Below are positions 8,267 through 20,123 of a DNA stretch of 64,000 nt, piece by piece. The translations under genes were made by a program, and so were the position numbers. The notes beneath the pieces were generated by a model. The model did not search any database, was not told where the DNA came from, and saw only the letters and a program-made list of their open reading frames with translations. This stretch comes from Myxococcales bacterium (lineage in GTDB: Bacteria > Myxococcota_A > Polyangia > Nannocystales > Nannocystaceae), in assembly GCA_020633335.1 (NCBI GenBank), contig JACKDU010000002.1, forward strand, positions 310,001 through 374,000. Reading direction: 5' to 3'. How positions within the stretch are numbered: the stretch's first letter is position 1; every line of letters starts with the position of its first letter.

Positions 8267-9856
8267 CTAGCCGCCGGCGAGGCGCTTGGCCTTCGCCTTC
8301 ACCTCGTTGATCCCGCCGACCATGTAGAAGGCCTCCTCGGGGAGCGCGTCGTGCTTGCCCTCGAGGATCTCGCGGAACGAGGTGATCGTGTCCTCGAGGT
8401 CGACCTGGACGCCGTCGGAGCCGGTGAAGACCTTGGCGACGTCGAAGGGCTGCGAGAGGAACTTCTGGATCTTGCGGGCGCGGGCGACCGTCAGCTTGTC
8501 CTCCTCGGAGAGCTCGTCCATACCGAGGATCTTGATGATGTCCTGGAGCTCCTTGTACTTCTGAAGGATCTGCTGGACGCCGCGGGCGGTGTTGTAGTGC
8601 TCCCAGCCGACGACCTCGGGGGTGAGGATCGTCGAGGTCGAGTCGAGGGGGTCGACCGCCGGGTAGATGCCGATCTCGGTGAGCGCGCGGCTGAGGACCG
8701 TGGTCGCGTCAAGGTGGGCGAACGCGGTCGCCGGCGCCGGGTCGGTGAGGTCGTCCGCGGGGACGTAGATCGCCTGCACCGAGGTGATCGAGCCCTTGGT
8801 CGTCGTCGTGATCCGCTCCTGGAGGGCGCCCATCTCGGTCGCCAGGGTCGGCTGGTAGCCGACCGCGGAGGGGATGCGGCCGAGGAGCGCCGACACCTCG
8901 GAGCCCGCCTGGGTGAAGCGGAAGATGTTGTCGACGAAGAGCATCACGTCCTGGCCCATCTCGTCGCGGAAGTACTCCGCGACGGCGAGGCCGGAGAGGG
9001 CGACGCGGGCGCGGGCGCCCGGCGGCTCGTTCATCTGCCCGTAGATCAGGGCGACCTTCGAGTCCTCCGAGTGGATCTTGTGGACCGTGCGGTCGTGCTC
9101 GTCCCAGTCGGCCTTGATGACCTCGGACTCGATCATCTCGAAGTAGAGGTCGTTGCCCTCGCGGGAGCGCTCGCCGACGCCGCAGAAGACCGAGAAGCCG
9201 CCGTGCTTCTTGCCGACGTTGTTGATCAGCTCCATCAGGAGAACGGTCTTGCCGACGCCGGCGCCGCCGAAGAGGCCGATCTTGCCGCCGCGGCGGTAGG
9301 GGGCGAGGAGGTCGATGACCTTGATGCCGGTGGCGAAGGCCTCGACCTTGGTGCTCTGCTCGACGAAGGCCGGGGCGGGGCGGTGGATCGGCCGGTACTC
9401 GGCCGCGTCGACCGGACCCTGCTCGTCGACCGGCTTGCCGACGACGTTCATGATCCGCCCGAGGGTCGGCTTGCCGACCGGCATCATGATCGGCTTGCCG
9501 GTGTCCCGCGCCTCCATGCCGCGGACGAGGCCGTCCGTGGTGTCCATGGCGATCGTCCGGACGGTCCGCTCACCGAGGTGGAGCGCGACCTCGAGGGTGA
9601 GGTTGTCGGGCTCGTCGCTGATCCCCTTGTTGGAGACGAGGAGCGCCGTGTTGACCTCGGGGAGGGCGCCGGTGAACTCGATGTCGACGACCGGACCGAT
9701 CACCTGGGTGATCCGACCGACGTTGACGCCGCTCTCGGCGGCGGCGACGGAGTCCGACTTCTGGGCGGTCTGGATGCTGCCGAGCGACGAACCGAGCAGC
9801 GAGCCACCGGGGGTACCGAAGAGCGAACCAGGCTTGGAGGGCGGCTGGATGGACAT
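8267..9856 (-). CDS. atpD: ATP synthase beta subunit with N-terminal extension
   Basis: Catalytic beta subunit of F1 (529 residues). The Walker A loop GGAGVGKT, the GERSREGNDLY region and the Walker B strand VMLFVDNIFRF are all present. Family members are normally about 465-480 residues and begin near GRITQVIGPVVDIEF. Here that sequence begins at about residue 47, so an extra 40-odd residues rich in Ser, Gly and Leu (with GSLLGSSLGS) precede the core. The ATG at 9856 has GGAG nine bases upstream, supporting the long start. The extension does not look like a signal peptide. It sits between gamma and epsilon as usual. Confidence 0.96.
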   Translation of the reverse strand: MSIQPPSKPGSLFGTPGGSLLGSSLGSIQTAQKSDSVAAAESGVNVGRITQVIGPVVDIEFTGALPEVNTALLVSNKGISDEPDNLTLEVALHLGERTVRTIAMDTTDGLVRGMEARDTGKPIMMPVGKPTLGRIMNVVGKPVDEQGPVDAAEYRPIHRPAPAFVEQSTKVEAFATGIKVIDLLAPYRRGGKIGLFGGAGVGKTVLLMELINNVGKKHGGFSVFCGVGERSREGNDLYFEMIESEVIKADWDEHDRTVHKIHSEDSKVALIYGQMNEPPGARARVALSGLAVAEYFRDEMGQDVMLFVDNIFRFTQAGSEVSALLGRIPSAVGYQPTLATEMGALQERITTTTKGSITSVQAIYVPADDLTDPAPATAFAHLDATTVLSRALTEIGIYPAVDPLDSTSTILTPEVVGWEHYNTARGVQQILQKYKELQDIIKILGMDELSEEDKLTVARARKIQKFLSQPFDVAKVFTGSDGVQVDLEDTITSFREILEGKHDALPEEAFYMVGGINEVKAKAKRLAGG

Positions 9857-9886
9857 GGGGAGGTGCTCCAGGGGGTGTTGGGGGGC

Positions 9887-10774
9887 CTAGCCCTTGAGGG
9901 CTTCGGCGCCGCCGATGATTTCCATGAGTTCGGTGGTGATGGCGGCCTGGCGCTCGCGGTTGAACTGCAGCGTCAGGTCGTTGATCATCTGGCTGGCGTT
10001 GTCGGTCGCCGAGTTCATCGCCGTCCGACGGGCCGCGAGCTCGGCCGAGATCGAGTTGAGCAGCGCCTGCTGGAGCTGCGACTCGAGGGCGACCGGCAGG
10101 AGGTGGCTGAGGAGCGCCTCGCGGCCCGGCTCGAAGACCGGCTCGACCGGCGGCGCGTCGGGATCGACCTCGGCCGGCGCGAAGGGCAGGAGCTGCACGG
10201 TCTGCACCTCCTGGACCAGGGCGTTCTTGAAGAAGTTGTAGACCAGGTAGACGATGTCGGCCTGCGGGGCCGCGCCGTCCGGCGGCAGGAAGAGGCCGGT
10301 GGCCTCGGTCGCGACCGCCTTGACCGTGTCGATCAAGTTGTCGTGGTTCGGGACCTCGTGGAAGTACGAGGGCTTGACCCCGGCGTACGTGAGGCCCGAG
10401 TTCCCCTTCTTGCCGATCGCGATGACCGTGATCTCACGGCCCGCGGCCTTCTCGCGCTTGATCAGCGCGACCGTGGCCTTGATCGCGTTGGCGTTGAACG
10501 CCCCGCAGAGGCCGCGATCGGCGCTGACGATCACCACCGCGACCTTGCGGATCTCGGCCCGCGCGGCCATCAGCGGATCGACCGCAGCGTCGTCGCTCGC
10601 CGCCGTCAGGGCCTCGACGACCTCGGCCAGGCGGGTCCCGTAGGGGCGCGCGGCGGTCACCGCCTGCTGGGCCTTGACCAGGCGCGCGGAGGCGATCCGC
10701 CCCATCGCCTGGGTGATCTTCCGCGTGTTCTTGATCGAGCCGATGCGGTTGCGGATCTCTTTGAGATTACCCAT
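9887..10774 (-). CDS. atpG: ATP synthase gamma subunit
   Basis: Central-stalk rotor subunit of F1, 295 residues. The N-terminal helix LKEIRNRIGSIKNTRKITQAM and the C-terminal helix with NSATDNASQMINDLTLQFNR are the signature ends of the gamma coiled coil. The centre has the family sequence SADRGLCGAFN. It lies between alpha and beta in the standard order, with short gaps of about 30-40 bases. Confidence 0.97.
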   Translation of the reverse strand: MGNLKEIRNRIGSIKNTRKITQAMGRIASARLVKAQQAVTAARPYGTRLAEVVEALTAASDDAAVDPLMAARAEIRKVAVVIVSADRGLCGAFNANAIKATVALIKREKAAGREITVIAIGKKGNSGLTYAGVKPSYFHEVPNHDNLIDTVKAVATEATGLFLPPDGAAPQADIVYLVYNFFKNALVQEVQTVQLLPFAPAEVDPDAPPVEPVFEPGREALLSHLLPVALESQLQQALLNSISAELAARRTAMNSATDNASQMINDLTLQFNRERQAAITTELMEIIGGAEALKG

Positions 10775-10813
10775 CGCGTCCCCTCCGGCGAGCCTTCGTC
10801 CGCGAGCCGGCGG

Positions 10814-12340
<1,527 letters not shown>

Positions 12341-12410
12341 GGGGAAGCTCGCTTGCGTGGGGCGCCCGGGGGCGCGAAATCGATCGGTGGGAAGTTGGCT
12401 GGCGGCGGCG

Positions 12411-12965
12411 CTAGGTGCCGCTGAGGGTGGTGCGGAGGGTTTCGAGTTGGGTCTGGACGCTGCCGTCGACGACCATCGAGCCGACCTGGCAGACGACGCC
12501 GCCGATCAGCGCGGGGTCGACCGAGCTCTCGAGGACGACGGTGCGACCGGTCGCCTGCTCGAGCGCGCGGGTGAGCTTGAGGGTCGCGTCCGGGGTCAGC
12601 GGCCGCGCCGAGCGGACGCTGGCGTGGACCCGACCCGCGAGCTCATCGGCCATCTCGCCGTAGAAGCGGGCGATCTGCGCGACCCCGGAGATCCGGCCGC
12701 GCTCGAGCACGTAGGTGAGGAAGGAGAGCACCGTCGCGTCGACGCCGAGGCGCCGGCAGACCGAGGTGAGGACCGCGCGGCGCTCGCTCAGCGGGTAGCG
12801 CTGGGAGTCGAGGACGCCGCCGAGGGTCGAGCCGCTGCCGTCCTCGACCTTGATGGCGTTGGTGAAGTCGCTGAGGCCGCGGCCGAAGGTCTCGCGCTGC
12901 ATCGCCGTCTCGGCGAGGAGCATCAGCGCGCGGGCGTAGCGACGGGCGAGGCTACCGGGGATCAT
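12411..12965 (-). CDS. atpH: ATP synthase delta subunit
   Basis: Peripheral-stalk subunit that joins the b/b' stator to the top of F1; 184 residues. The N-terminal helical domain begins LARRYARALMLLAE, typical of delta (OSCP). The C-terminal region has LTPDATLKLTRALEQATGR followed by the conserved-type DPALIGGVVCQVGSMVVDGSV. Its ATG overlaps the atpF stop by four bases (ATGA), which indicates coupled translation. Confidence 0.94.
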   Translation of the reverse strand: MIPGSLARRYARALMLLAETAMQRETFGRGLSDFTNAIKVEDGSGSTLGGVLDSQRYPLSERRAVLTSVCRRLGVDATVLSFLTYVLERGRISGVAQIARFYGEMADELAGRVHASVRSARPLTPDATLKLTRALEQATGRTVVLESSVDPALIGGVVCQVGSMVVDGSVQTQLETLRTTLSGT

Positions 12966-13606
12966 CGGGCGTCCTTGAGGGAGGTGGTGGAGAGGTCGGT
13001 GGCGTAGCCGTCGACCAGGCGGCGCTGATCGGCGTCGTTGAAGCGGCTGATCAGGAGCTCGCGGGCGCGCTCGATCGCCGCGCCGACGATCTCGGCCTCG
13101 ATCGCCTGACGGCGCGAGGCGGCCTCGCGCTCGGCGGCCGCGTTGGCGGCCTTGACGATCTTCGCGGCCTCGGCCTCGGCCTCCGCGAGGATCTGCTTGC
13201 GATCCTCCTCGGCCGACGCGCGGGCGGACCCGAGGATCGACCGGGTCTCGCCCTCGAGCGCGTCGATCTTCGACTTGTACTCGGCGAGGACCGCGTCGGC
13301 CTTCGCCCGCGCCTCGGTCGCCTGCTCGAGCTCGCGCTTGATCGCGTCGTGGCGCTCCGCGTTGCTCTGCACCAGGTTGCGGAAGATCAGCTTGTTGAGC
13401 AGGAGGACGAGGACGACGAAGTTGATCAGGATCCAGACGAGCCCGATCCGCGGATCGCTGTCGCTCGGCCAGTTGAAGAGGGTGATCCCGTGGTGCTCTT
13501 CGCCGCCGTGGCCGCCCGAGGGGGAGGCGCAGGCGTCGCCCGCCAGGGTGAGGGTGATCAGCGCGGGACCGACGGTCCCGACGAGGAGGCGGAGCTTGTT
13601 GGTCAT
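12962..13606 (-). CDS. atpF: ATP synthase subunit b
   Basis: Stator subunit b of Fo, 214 residues. Residues about 1-28 look like a cleavable signal peptide (hydrophobic run ending ACASPSGG). A periplasmic stretch and a membrane helix (IGLVWILINFVVLVLLLNKLIF region) follow, then a long charged coiled coil. A signal peptide on b is known in several deltaproteobacterial and myxobacterial lineages. The ATG at 13606 overlaps the stop of the upstream b' gene by one base (TGATG), and its own stop overlaps atpH. Confidence 0.92.
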   Translation of the reverse strand: MTNKLRLLVGTVGPALITLTLAGDACASPSGGHGGEEHHGITLFNWPSDSDPRIGLVWILINFVVLVLLLNKLIFRNLVQSNAERHDAIKRELEQATEARAKADAVLAEYKSKIDALEGETRSILGSARASAEEDRKQILAEAEAEAAKIVKAANAAAEREAASRRQAIEAEIVGAAIERARELLISRFNDADQRRLVDGYATDLSTTSLKDAR

Positions 13607-14070
13607 CAGATCGCCCTCCCGAGCAGCTTGCCGGCGACCTCGGCCGCCAGCCCCTCGATCTCCCCCTGGAGCGCCTCGCGGGCCTCCTGGGCCTCGCGGG
13701 CGGCGGTCTCGCGCGCGACCTCGAGCTCGCGGCCGGCGCTCGCCCGGGCGTCGGTGACGATCCGGCTGCGGGTCGCCTCGCTCTCCTTGCGGGCGTCGTT
13801 GCGGATCCCCTGGGCCTCGTCGCGGACGCGGGCGAGCTTCTTGTCGTACTCGTCGCCGAGCGACGAGGCGTTGCCGGTCAGGCGCTCGGCCTCGGCGACC
13901 GCGCCGGCGATCGCCTGCTCGCGGCGCTCGCGGGTCTCGAGCCACGGCTTGAAGAGGAGCGGATGGAGGATCAGCATCAAGAGCAGGAAGATGCCGAGCT
14001 GCAGGTACGCGGTGCCGTCGATGTCGACGACGGGCGCGGCCGCGACGAGGATGGGTGCGAGGATCTGCAT
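13606..14070 (-). CDS. ATP synthase subunit b' (second b-type stator subunit)
   Basis: This 154-residue protein has one N-terminal membrane helix (LQLGIFLLLMLILHPLLF) followed by a long Glu/Arg/Ala coiled coil, the build of b-type stator subunits. Together with the next gene it gives the b/b' heterodimer found in photosynthetic bacteria, chloroplasts and many deltaproteobacteria. It is the first gene of the visible ATP synthase cluster. The upstream neighbour is a bactofilin, so atpB and atpE must be elsewhere. Which of the two genes is b and which b' is inferred from gene order. Confidence 0.88.
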   Translation of the reverse strand: MQILAPILVAAAPVVDIDGTAYLQLGIFLLLMLILHPLLFKPWLETRERREQAIAGAVAEAERLTGNASSLGDEYDKKLARVRDEAQGIRNDARKESEATRSRIVTDARASAGRELEVARETAAREAQEAREALQGEIEGLAAEVAGKLLGRAI

Positions 14071-14425
14071 GGTCCTTGGCTCTTGCTCTTGGCCGGGCCG
14101 ACCCCTTCCTTGAGGTCAATCTCCGGGCTCTGCCCTTGCCGCATCCCGGCAAGGCGGCGCGCTACTACCACGGGGGTCCGTGGTCGTCAACGCCCGGCCC
14201 GAAGCCCGCGGCCGGCCGGCCCAGACGCCGCAGAGCCCCCTCTCCTGCCCTCCCCGGCGAAGCTTCCGCCGCGACCTCCGCGGGCGCGGGCGGAGCGACG
14301 ATCGAGGAGGGCGACGACGCGGGAAGGCTCACGCGACGGCGATCCCTCCGGACACGACGAGACCCGCCGGATCGCCAGCAATGGCGACCGGGCGGGCCCT
14401 TGGAGCACGGCGGAGAGGGCCGCGC
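14071..14425. other. Intergenic region upstream of the ATP synthase operon
   Basis: I find no convincing gene in these 355 bases. A hairpin ACCACGG/CCGTGGT with a GGGT loop lies at 14167-14184. Promoters for the minus-strand ATP synthase genes must lie here or in the bactofilin region, but I cannot place one confidently. Confidence 0.5.
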
Positions 14426-14806
14426 TCACTCGCTCTCGGCGAGGGCGATCTTCGGCTTGTCAGCCTCACGCGCGCCGCCGGAGCTGTCCATTCGGCAATT
14501 GCCCTCGAAGATCGCGCCCTTCTGGATCATCAGGGTCGGGCTCAGGAGGTTGCCGTAGACCCGGGCGGTCTCGTGGATCTCCAGCGAATTGGCGGCGACG
14601 ATCTCGCCCCGGATCAGCCCCTCGATGATGATGTTGGAGGCGTGGATCTTCGCCTTCACCTCGGCGGTCTCGCCGATCATCAGAGTGCCCTTGGTGTCGA
14701 TCTCCCCGGAGAAGACGCCGTCGATCCGGACCGCGCCCTCAAATGTGAGCTTCCCGTCGAAGCTGCTGCCCTTGCCCAGGATGGTTGTGATCTCGTTGGT
14801 CGCCAT
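14426..14806 (-). CDS. Bactofilin family cytoskeletal protein
   Basis: Bactofilins polymerise without nucleotide into beta-helical filaments that scaffold cell-shape, stalk or chromosome-segregation proteins. This 126-residue product begins MATNEITTILGKGSSFDGKL and shows the repeated short strands of the DUF583 beta helix (VRIDGVFSGEI, AEVKAKIHAS, LIRGEIVAAN). Disordered charged tails flank the core. The ATG at 14806 has GGGAGGAGA just upstream, so I prefer it to in-frame codons further upstream. Myxobacteria carry several paralogues; which one this is cannot be told. Confidence 0.92.
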   Translation of the reverse strand: MATNEITTILGKGSSFDGKLTFEGAVRIDGVFSGEIDTKGTLMIGETAEVKAKIHASNIIIEGLIRGEIVAANSLEIHETARVYGNLLSPTLMIQKGAIFEGNCRMDSSGGAREADKPKIALAESE

Positions 14807-14969
14807 CGTTGTCTCCTCCCGCGCGGGGCTCCCGCGCGGGTTCGCCCCGGTCCATGACCGCGCGCACCCTAGCGGGAACCAGTGCGCCTGGGTACTGTAC
14901 ATTTGTCCAAAGGGTGAGGCGCTCTTTCGCCCCTCACGAAAGCCGTTGGCGAAGTCGGCACGCCTGGCA

Positions 14970-14975
14970 TAGGCT
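14970..14975 (+). promoter_or_regulatory. -10-like box (TAGGCT) before the twin-FHA gene
   Basis: TAGGCT ends eight bases before the GTG at 14984. It belongs to the recurring start-proximal TANNNT set and favours that GTG as the start. Confidence 0.4.
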
Positions 14976-14983
14976 GCCGATCC

Positions 14984-16021
14984 GTGAGCTCAAAACCGGA
15001 AGACCCGCTGGCTCGCAGGATCGGTCGCGGCTCCTCGGACGACGAGGAGAGCATGAACGACGAAATGCGCGACGCGCGCAGCGATGATCCACGCGCGGTC
15101 GATCTCCTGCAGGCCTTCAAGCGGGCCCACGCGGTGCTCCAGGCGCTCGTCGGCAACACCCGCGACGGCGAGACCCTCATCGTCGCCACCGACGCGAGCG
15201 GCTTCCCGGTCGCCCAGCGGGTCATCCGCCGCCCCGACGGGCTCCCCCACGCGATCGTCGTCGGTCGCCACAACCGCTGCACCCTCAACATCCCCAACGA
15301 CTCGCGGGTCAGCCTCCGGCACATCCTCCTGACCGCCTGGCCAGGTCAGGGCTCGCTCCGCTTCCGCGGCTACGACCTCGGCGGCCGCGCGGGGATCGTC
15401 CTCGCCGACGGCAAGCGGGTCCCCGGCTTCTCGGCGCTCGGCCACGTCGCCCTCTCCTTCGGCCGGACCGCGATGTTCGTCCTCCCCGGCGGCAAGGTCG
15501 GCCTCGATCTCCTCGCCGGCGACGCGCCGGAGGCCTTCGAGCGCCTCACAGGCCTCGACCCCCGCGGCGGCGGCGTCCGCCTCGCGCTCTCGGCGATGGC
15601 CGAGCCCAGCGTCGCCCAGATCGGCGGCTACCGGCCGATCGACGTCGACCAGAAGCCGGCCTCCCGCGGCCTCCTCCGCCTGCGCTCGCTGCAGTCGCGG
15701 ACCGGCAAGGGCGGCGACAACGTCCGTGAGCTCGACGTCGACTCCGAACAGCTCCAGCGCGGCCTCCTGATCGGCCGCTACAGCGATCGCTGCTCCCTCG
15801 CCGGCTCCGGCCGCAACCTCTCCCGCGTCCACGCGCTGGTCGCCGAGGAGGGGCCGACCTCGCTCCTGGTCTACGACCTCGCGAGCACCAACGGCGTCCG
15901 CCCGGGGCATGAGACCGACGGTCCGAGCCATGCAGTCGTCCGCCTCCGCGAGGGCGAGCCGGTGATGCTCGGCCACTTCGAGCTGAGTTGGGCGCCGCCG
16001 GCCGGCGTCAAGGTCCACTGA
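14984..16021 (+). CDS. Protein with two FHA-type domains
   Basis: This 345-residue soluble protein carries a well-formed C-terminal FHA (phosphothreonine-binding) domain. LIGRYSDRCSL and SGRNLSRVHALV give the conserved GR and SRxH, and YDLASTNGVRPG gives the STNG loop. An FHA-like pattern also occurs near residues 90-115 (VVGRHNRCTLNI, then SRVSLRHILL). It probably binds phosphorylated partners of a Ser/Thr kinase. The start is GTG at 14984; an ATG 23 codons later is an alternative. It is monocistronic and divergent from bactofilin. Confidence 0.85.
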   Translation: MSSKPEDPLARRIGRGSSDDEESMNDEMRDARSDDPRAVDLLQAFKRAHAVLQALVGNTRDGETLIVATDASGFPVAQRVIRRPDGLPHAIVVGRHNRCTLNIPNDSRVSLRHILLTAWPGQGSLRFRGYDLGGRAGIVLADGKRVPGFSALGHVALSFGRTAMFVLPGGKVGLDLLAGDAPEAFERLTGLDPRGGGVRLALSAMAEPSVAQIGGYRPIDVDQKPASRGLLRLRSLQSRTGKGGDNVRELDVDSEQLQRGLLIGRYSDRCSLAGSGRNLSRVHALVAEEGPTSLLVYDLASTNGVRPGHETDGPSHAVVRLREGEPVMLGHFELSWAPPAGVKVH

Positions 16022-16180
16022 TCGGCGGCGCCTCGTCGGCGACAGACGGGCGCTGAGCGCCGTTGCCCGGTCACCCGCGCGGCGCCGTAAAATTACCCCG
16101 ACGATCGCCGCCCAAAAGCCGCCCAACTTGTGCTAGGAGACCCGCAGTCACCGGGCCATTCCCGGGCGAGTGGGAGTGAT

Positions 16181-16894
16181 ATGAGCGCACCGAAGAAAAC
16201 CGCCAAGCGCGGCCTCGCGGGGCTGATGGACTCGACGATCGGCGCCAAGATCCTGATGGCGCTCACCGGCTTCGTGCTGGTCGGCTTCGTCGTCCAGCAC
16301 ATGGTGATGAACCTCCAGCTCTACGCCGGCCCCGAGGCCCTCAACAGCTACGCCCACAACCTCAAGCACATGATGGGCGGCGGGTTTGTCTGGGGCGGCC
16401 GGGCCTTCCTCCTCGCCTGCATCGCCATCCACATCCAGATGGCGATGAAGCTGACCAACCGCAACCGCGACGCGCGGCCGCAGCGCTACGCCGCCGGCCA
16501 GCGGACCCAGGTGACCTCCTACGCCGCCCAGTTCATGGCGCTCACCGGCGTGGTCATCCTCCTCTTCGTCATCTACCACCTCCTCCACTTCACCGGCGGC
16601 GTCGTCCAGCCCGACAACTTCCACGTCCTCGACGCGGAGGGGCGCCACGACGTGTGGCGGATGGTCGTCACGTCCTTCAAGGACCCGGCGACCTCGATCG
16701 CGTACATCGTCGCCAACATCGCCCTCGCCTTCCACCTCAGCCACTCGGTGACCTCGATGTTCGCCACCCTGGGGCTCCAGAGCGGCCGCTACCGCCCGAT
16801 CCTCGCCAAGGTGGGGCCGGCGATCGCGGCCTTCGTCCTCCTCGGCAACCTCTCGTTCCCGATCAGCGTCCTCGCCGGCCTGGTCCACATCTAA
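16181..16894 (+). CDS. sdhC: Succinate dehydrogenase cytochrome b subunit
   Basis: Membrane anchor of complex II/fumarate reductase, of the single-subunit cytochrome b558 family (237 residues, about five membrane helices). Histidines in LVGFVVQHMVMNLQ, IAIHIQMAMK, IYHLLHFTGG and AFHLSHSVTS are suited to ligate two haems b. The start is the ATG at 16181 (MSAPKKTAKRG). sdhA follows after 12 bases. Electrons pass from the SdhAB head through this subunit to quinone, or in reverse. Confidence 0.95.
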   Translation: MSAPKKTAKRGLAGLMDSTIGAKILMALTGFVLVGFVVQHMVMNLQLYAGPEALNSYAHNLKHMMGGGFVWGGRAFLLACIAIHIQMAMKLTNRNRDARPQRYAAGQRTQVTSYAAQFMALTGVVILLFVIYHLLHFTGGVVQPDNFHVLDAEGRHDVWRMVVTSFKDPATSIAYIVANIALAFHLSHSVTSMFATLGLQSGRYRPILAKVGPAIAAFVLLGNLSFPISVLAGLVHI

Positions 16895-16906
16895 GGAGCC
16901 ATCGCC

Positions 16907-18825
<1,919 letters not shown>

Positions 18826-18826
<1 letters not shown>

Positions 18827-19590
18827 TGTCTGACGAGAAGATGAAGATCACGTTGCATGTGTGGCGCCAGAAGGGCCCGAGCGCCCCTGGCGAGCTCAAG
18901 ACCTACAAGGTCGACAACGTCAACCCGCACATGTCCTTCCTCGAGATGCTCGACGTCCTCAACGAGGAGCTCCTGCAGAAGAACGAGGATCCGATCGCCT
19001 TCGATCACGACTGCCGCGAGGGGATCTGCGGGATGTGCTCGATGGTCGTCAACGGCCGCCCCCACGGGCCCCGCAAGGCGACCACGACCTGCCAGCTCCA
19101 CATGCGCTCGTTCAAGTCGGGCGACGAGATCTACATCGAGCCCTGGCGGGCCAAGGCCTTCCCGATCATCAAGGACCTGATGGTCGACCGCTCGGCCTTC
19201 GATCGGATCATCGCCTCGGGCGGCTACGTCGCCGTCCACACCGGCGGTGCCCCCGACGCGAACGCCCTGCCGATCGGCAAGAAGGACGCCGACGAGGCCT
19301 TCGACTACGCCGCCTGCATCGGCTGCGGCGCCTGCGTGGCCGCCTGCCCCAACGCCTCGGCGATGCTCTTCGTCGGCGCCAAGGTGGCCCACCTCGGCAA
19401 GCTCCCGCAGGGCGAGGTCGAGCGGCGCAGCCGCGTCCTCAACATGGTCCACACCATGGACACCGAGGGCTTCGGCGCCTGCACCAACCACGGCGAGTGC
19501 TCGGCCTCCTGCCCCAAGGAGATCCCGCTCGAGGCGATCATGACGCTCAACCGCGACTACGCGCGGGCGAGCTTCAGCGGCGACGAGTAG
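18826..19590 (+). CDS. sdhB: Succinate dehydrogenase iron-sulfur subunit
   Basis: 254-residue electron-transfer subunit. The N-terminal plant-ferredoxin-like domain has the [2Fe-2S] cluster cysteines in CREGICGMCSM and a later C in TTTCQLH. The C-terminal domain has CIGCGACVAACP and GACTNHGECSASCPKEIP for the other two clusters. The start is the ATG at 18826, overlapping the sdhA stop; codons further upstream in this frame are antisense-like noise. A strong terminator follows its stop. Confidence 0.97.
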
Positions 19591-19619
19591 GCGGCCGCCA
19601 GGCCGTCACGAGGTCGCCA

Positions 19620-19653
19620 GCGAGGGGGCCGACGTCCGCGTCGGTCCCCTCGC
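19620..19653 (+). terminator. Terminator of sdhCAB
   Basis: Two-part stem GCGAGGGG+CCGACG against CGTCGG+CCCCTCGC around a TCCG loop with one wobble pair, followed by TTGTCTCTC. It begins about 30 bases after the sdhB stop. Confidence 0.8.
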
Positions 19654-19695
19654 TTGTCTCTCATGTCTCTCCAATCAACCCGCCAGAAACGCAAA

Positions 19696-19722
19696 GAGCC
19701 CCAGCCCGGTGGGCTGGAGCTC
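19696..19722 (-). terminator. Terminator of the 68-residue protein gene
   Basis: GAGC-c-CCAGCCC paired with GGGCTGG-a-GCTC around a three-base loop. On the minus strand it is followed by TTTGCGTTTC, a rho-independent pattern for the gene ending at 19746. Confidence 0.75.
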
Positions 19723-19745
19723 ACGTGGTCGCGAAGCTCGCGACC

Positions 19746-19952
19746 TCAGCTCGCGCGCGCCTGCTTCGGCGTGTTGTAGAAGAGCGTGATCGTCAGGCAG
19801 TGGAACTCCGAGTCCGAGCTCTGGGTGACCACCTTGTCGACGATGTCGACGCCGGGGTTGGCCGCCAGCCACTCGTTGATCCGCTCGCTGATCTGCTCCC
19901 GCTCCCACGCCTTGGTCGCCGAGAACACCTTCACTCCGGTAAATGCCACCAT
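19746..19952 (-). CDS. Small conserved-looking protein of unknown function
   Basis: A 68-residue soluble protein (MVAFTGVKVFSATKAWE...) with mixed alpha/beta character and no signal peptide or metal motif. The ATG at 19952 has GGGAGG a few bases upstream and the gene has its own terminator, so it is very likely real. I recall similar short proteins in other deltaproteobacteria with the same beginning and a C-terminal HCLTITLFY-like strand, but I know no function and cannot verify this here. The size and fold pattern would suit a small ligand-binding or dodecin-like assembly; that is only a guess. Confidence 0.85.
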   Translation of the reverse strand: MVAFTGVKVFSATKAWEREQISERINEWLAANPGVDIVDKVVTQSSDSEFHCLTITLFYNTPKQARAS

Positions 19953-20123
19953 GGTCCTCCCACATCGCGGCGCATTGTGGAGACGCCGCCCAGTCGAAAT
20001 CTAGGGCGGTTCTACACCATCCCCGGAATTTATCCAGCTAAAATCGCGCATCCTCCGGCGACCCCCCGAGGGGCTCGCCCGGCCGAAGAGCCGCCGAAAT
20101 TGGCGTAATCGGATTCGCAAAAC

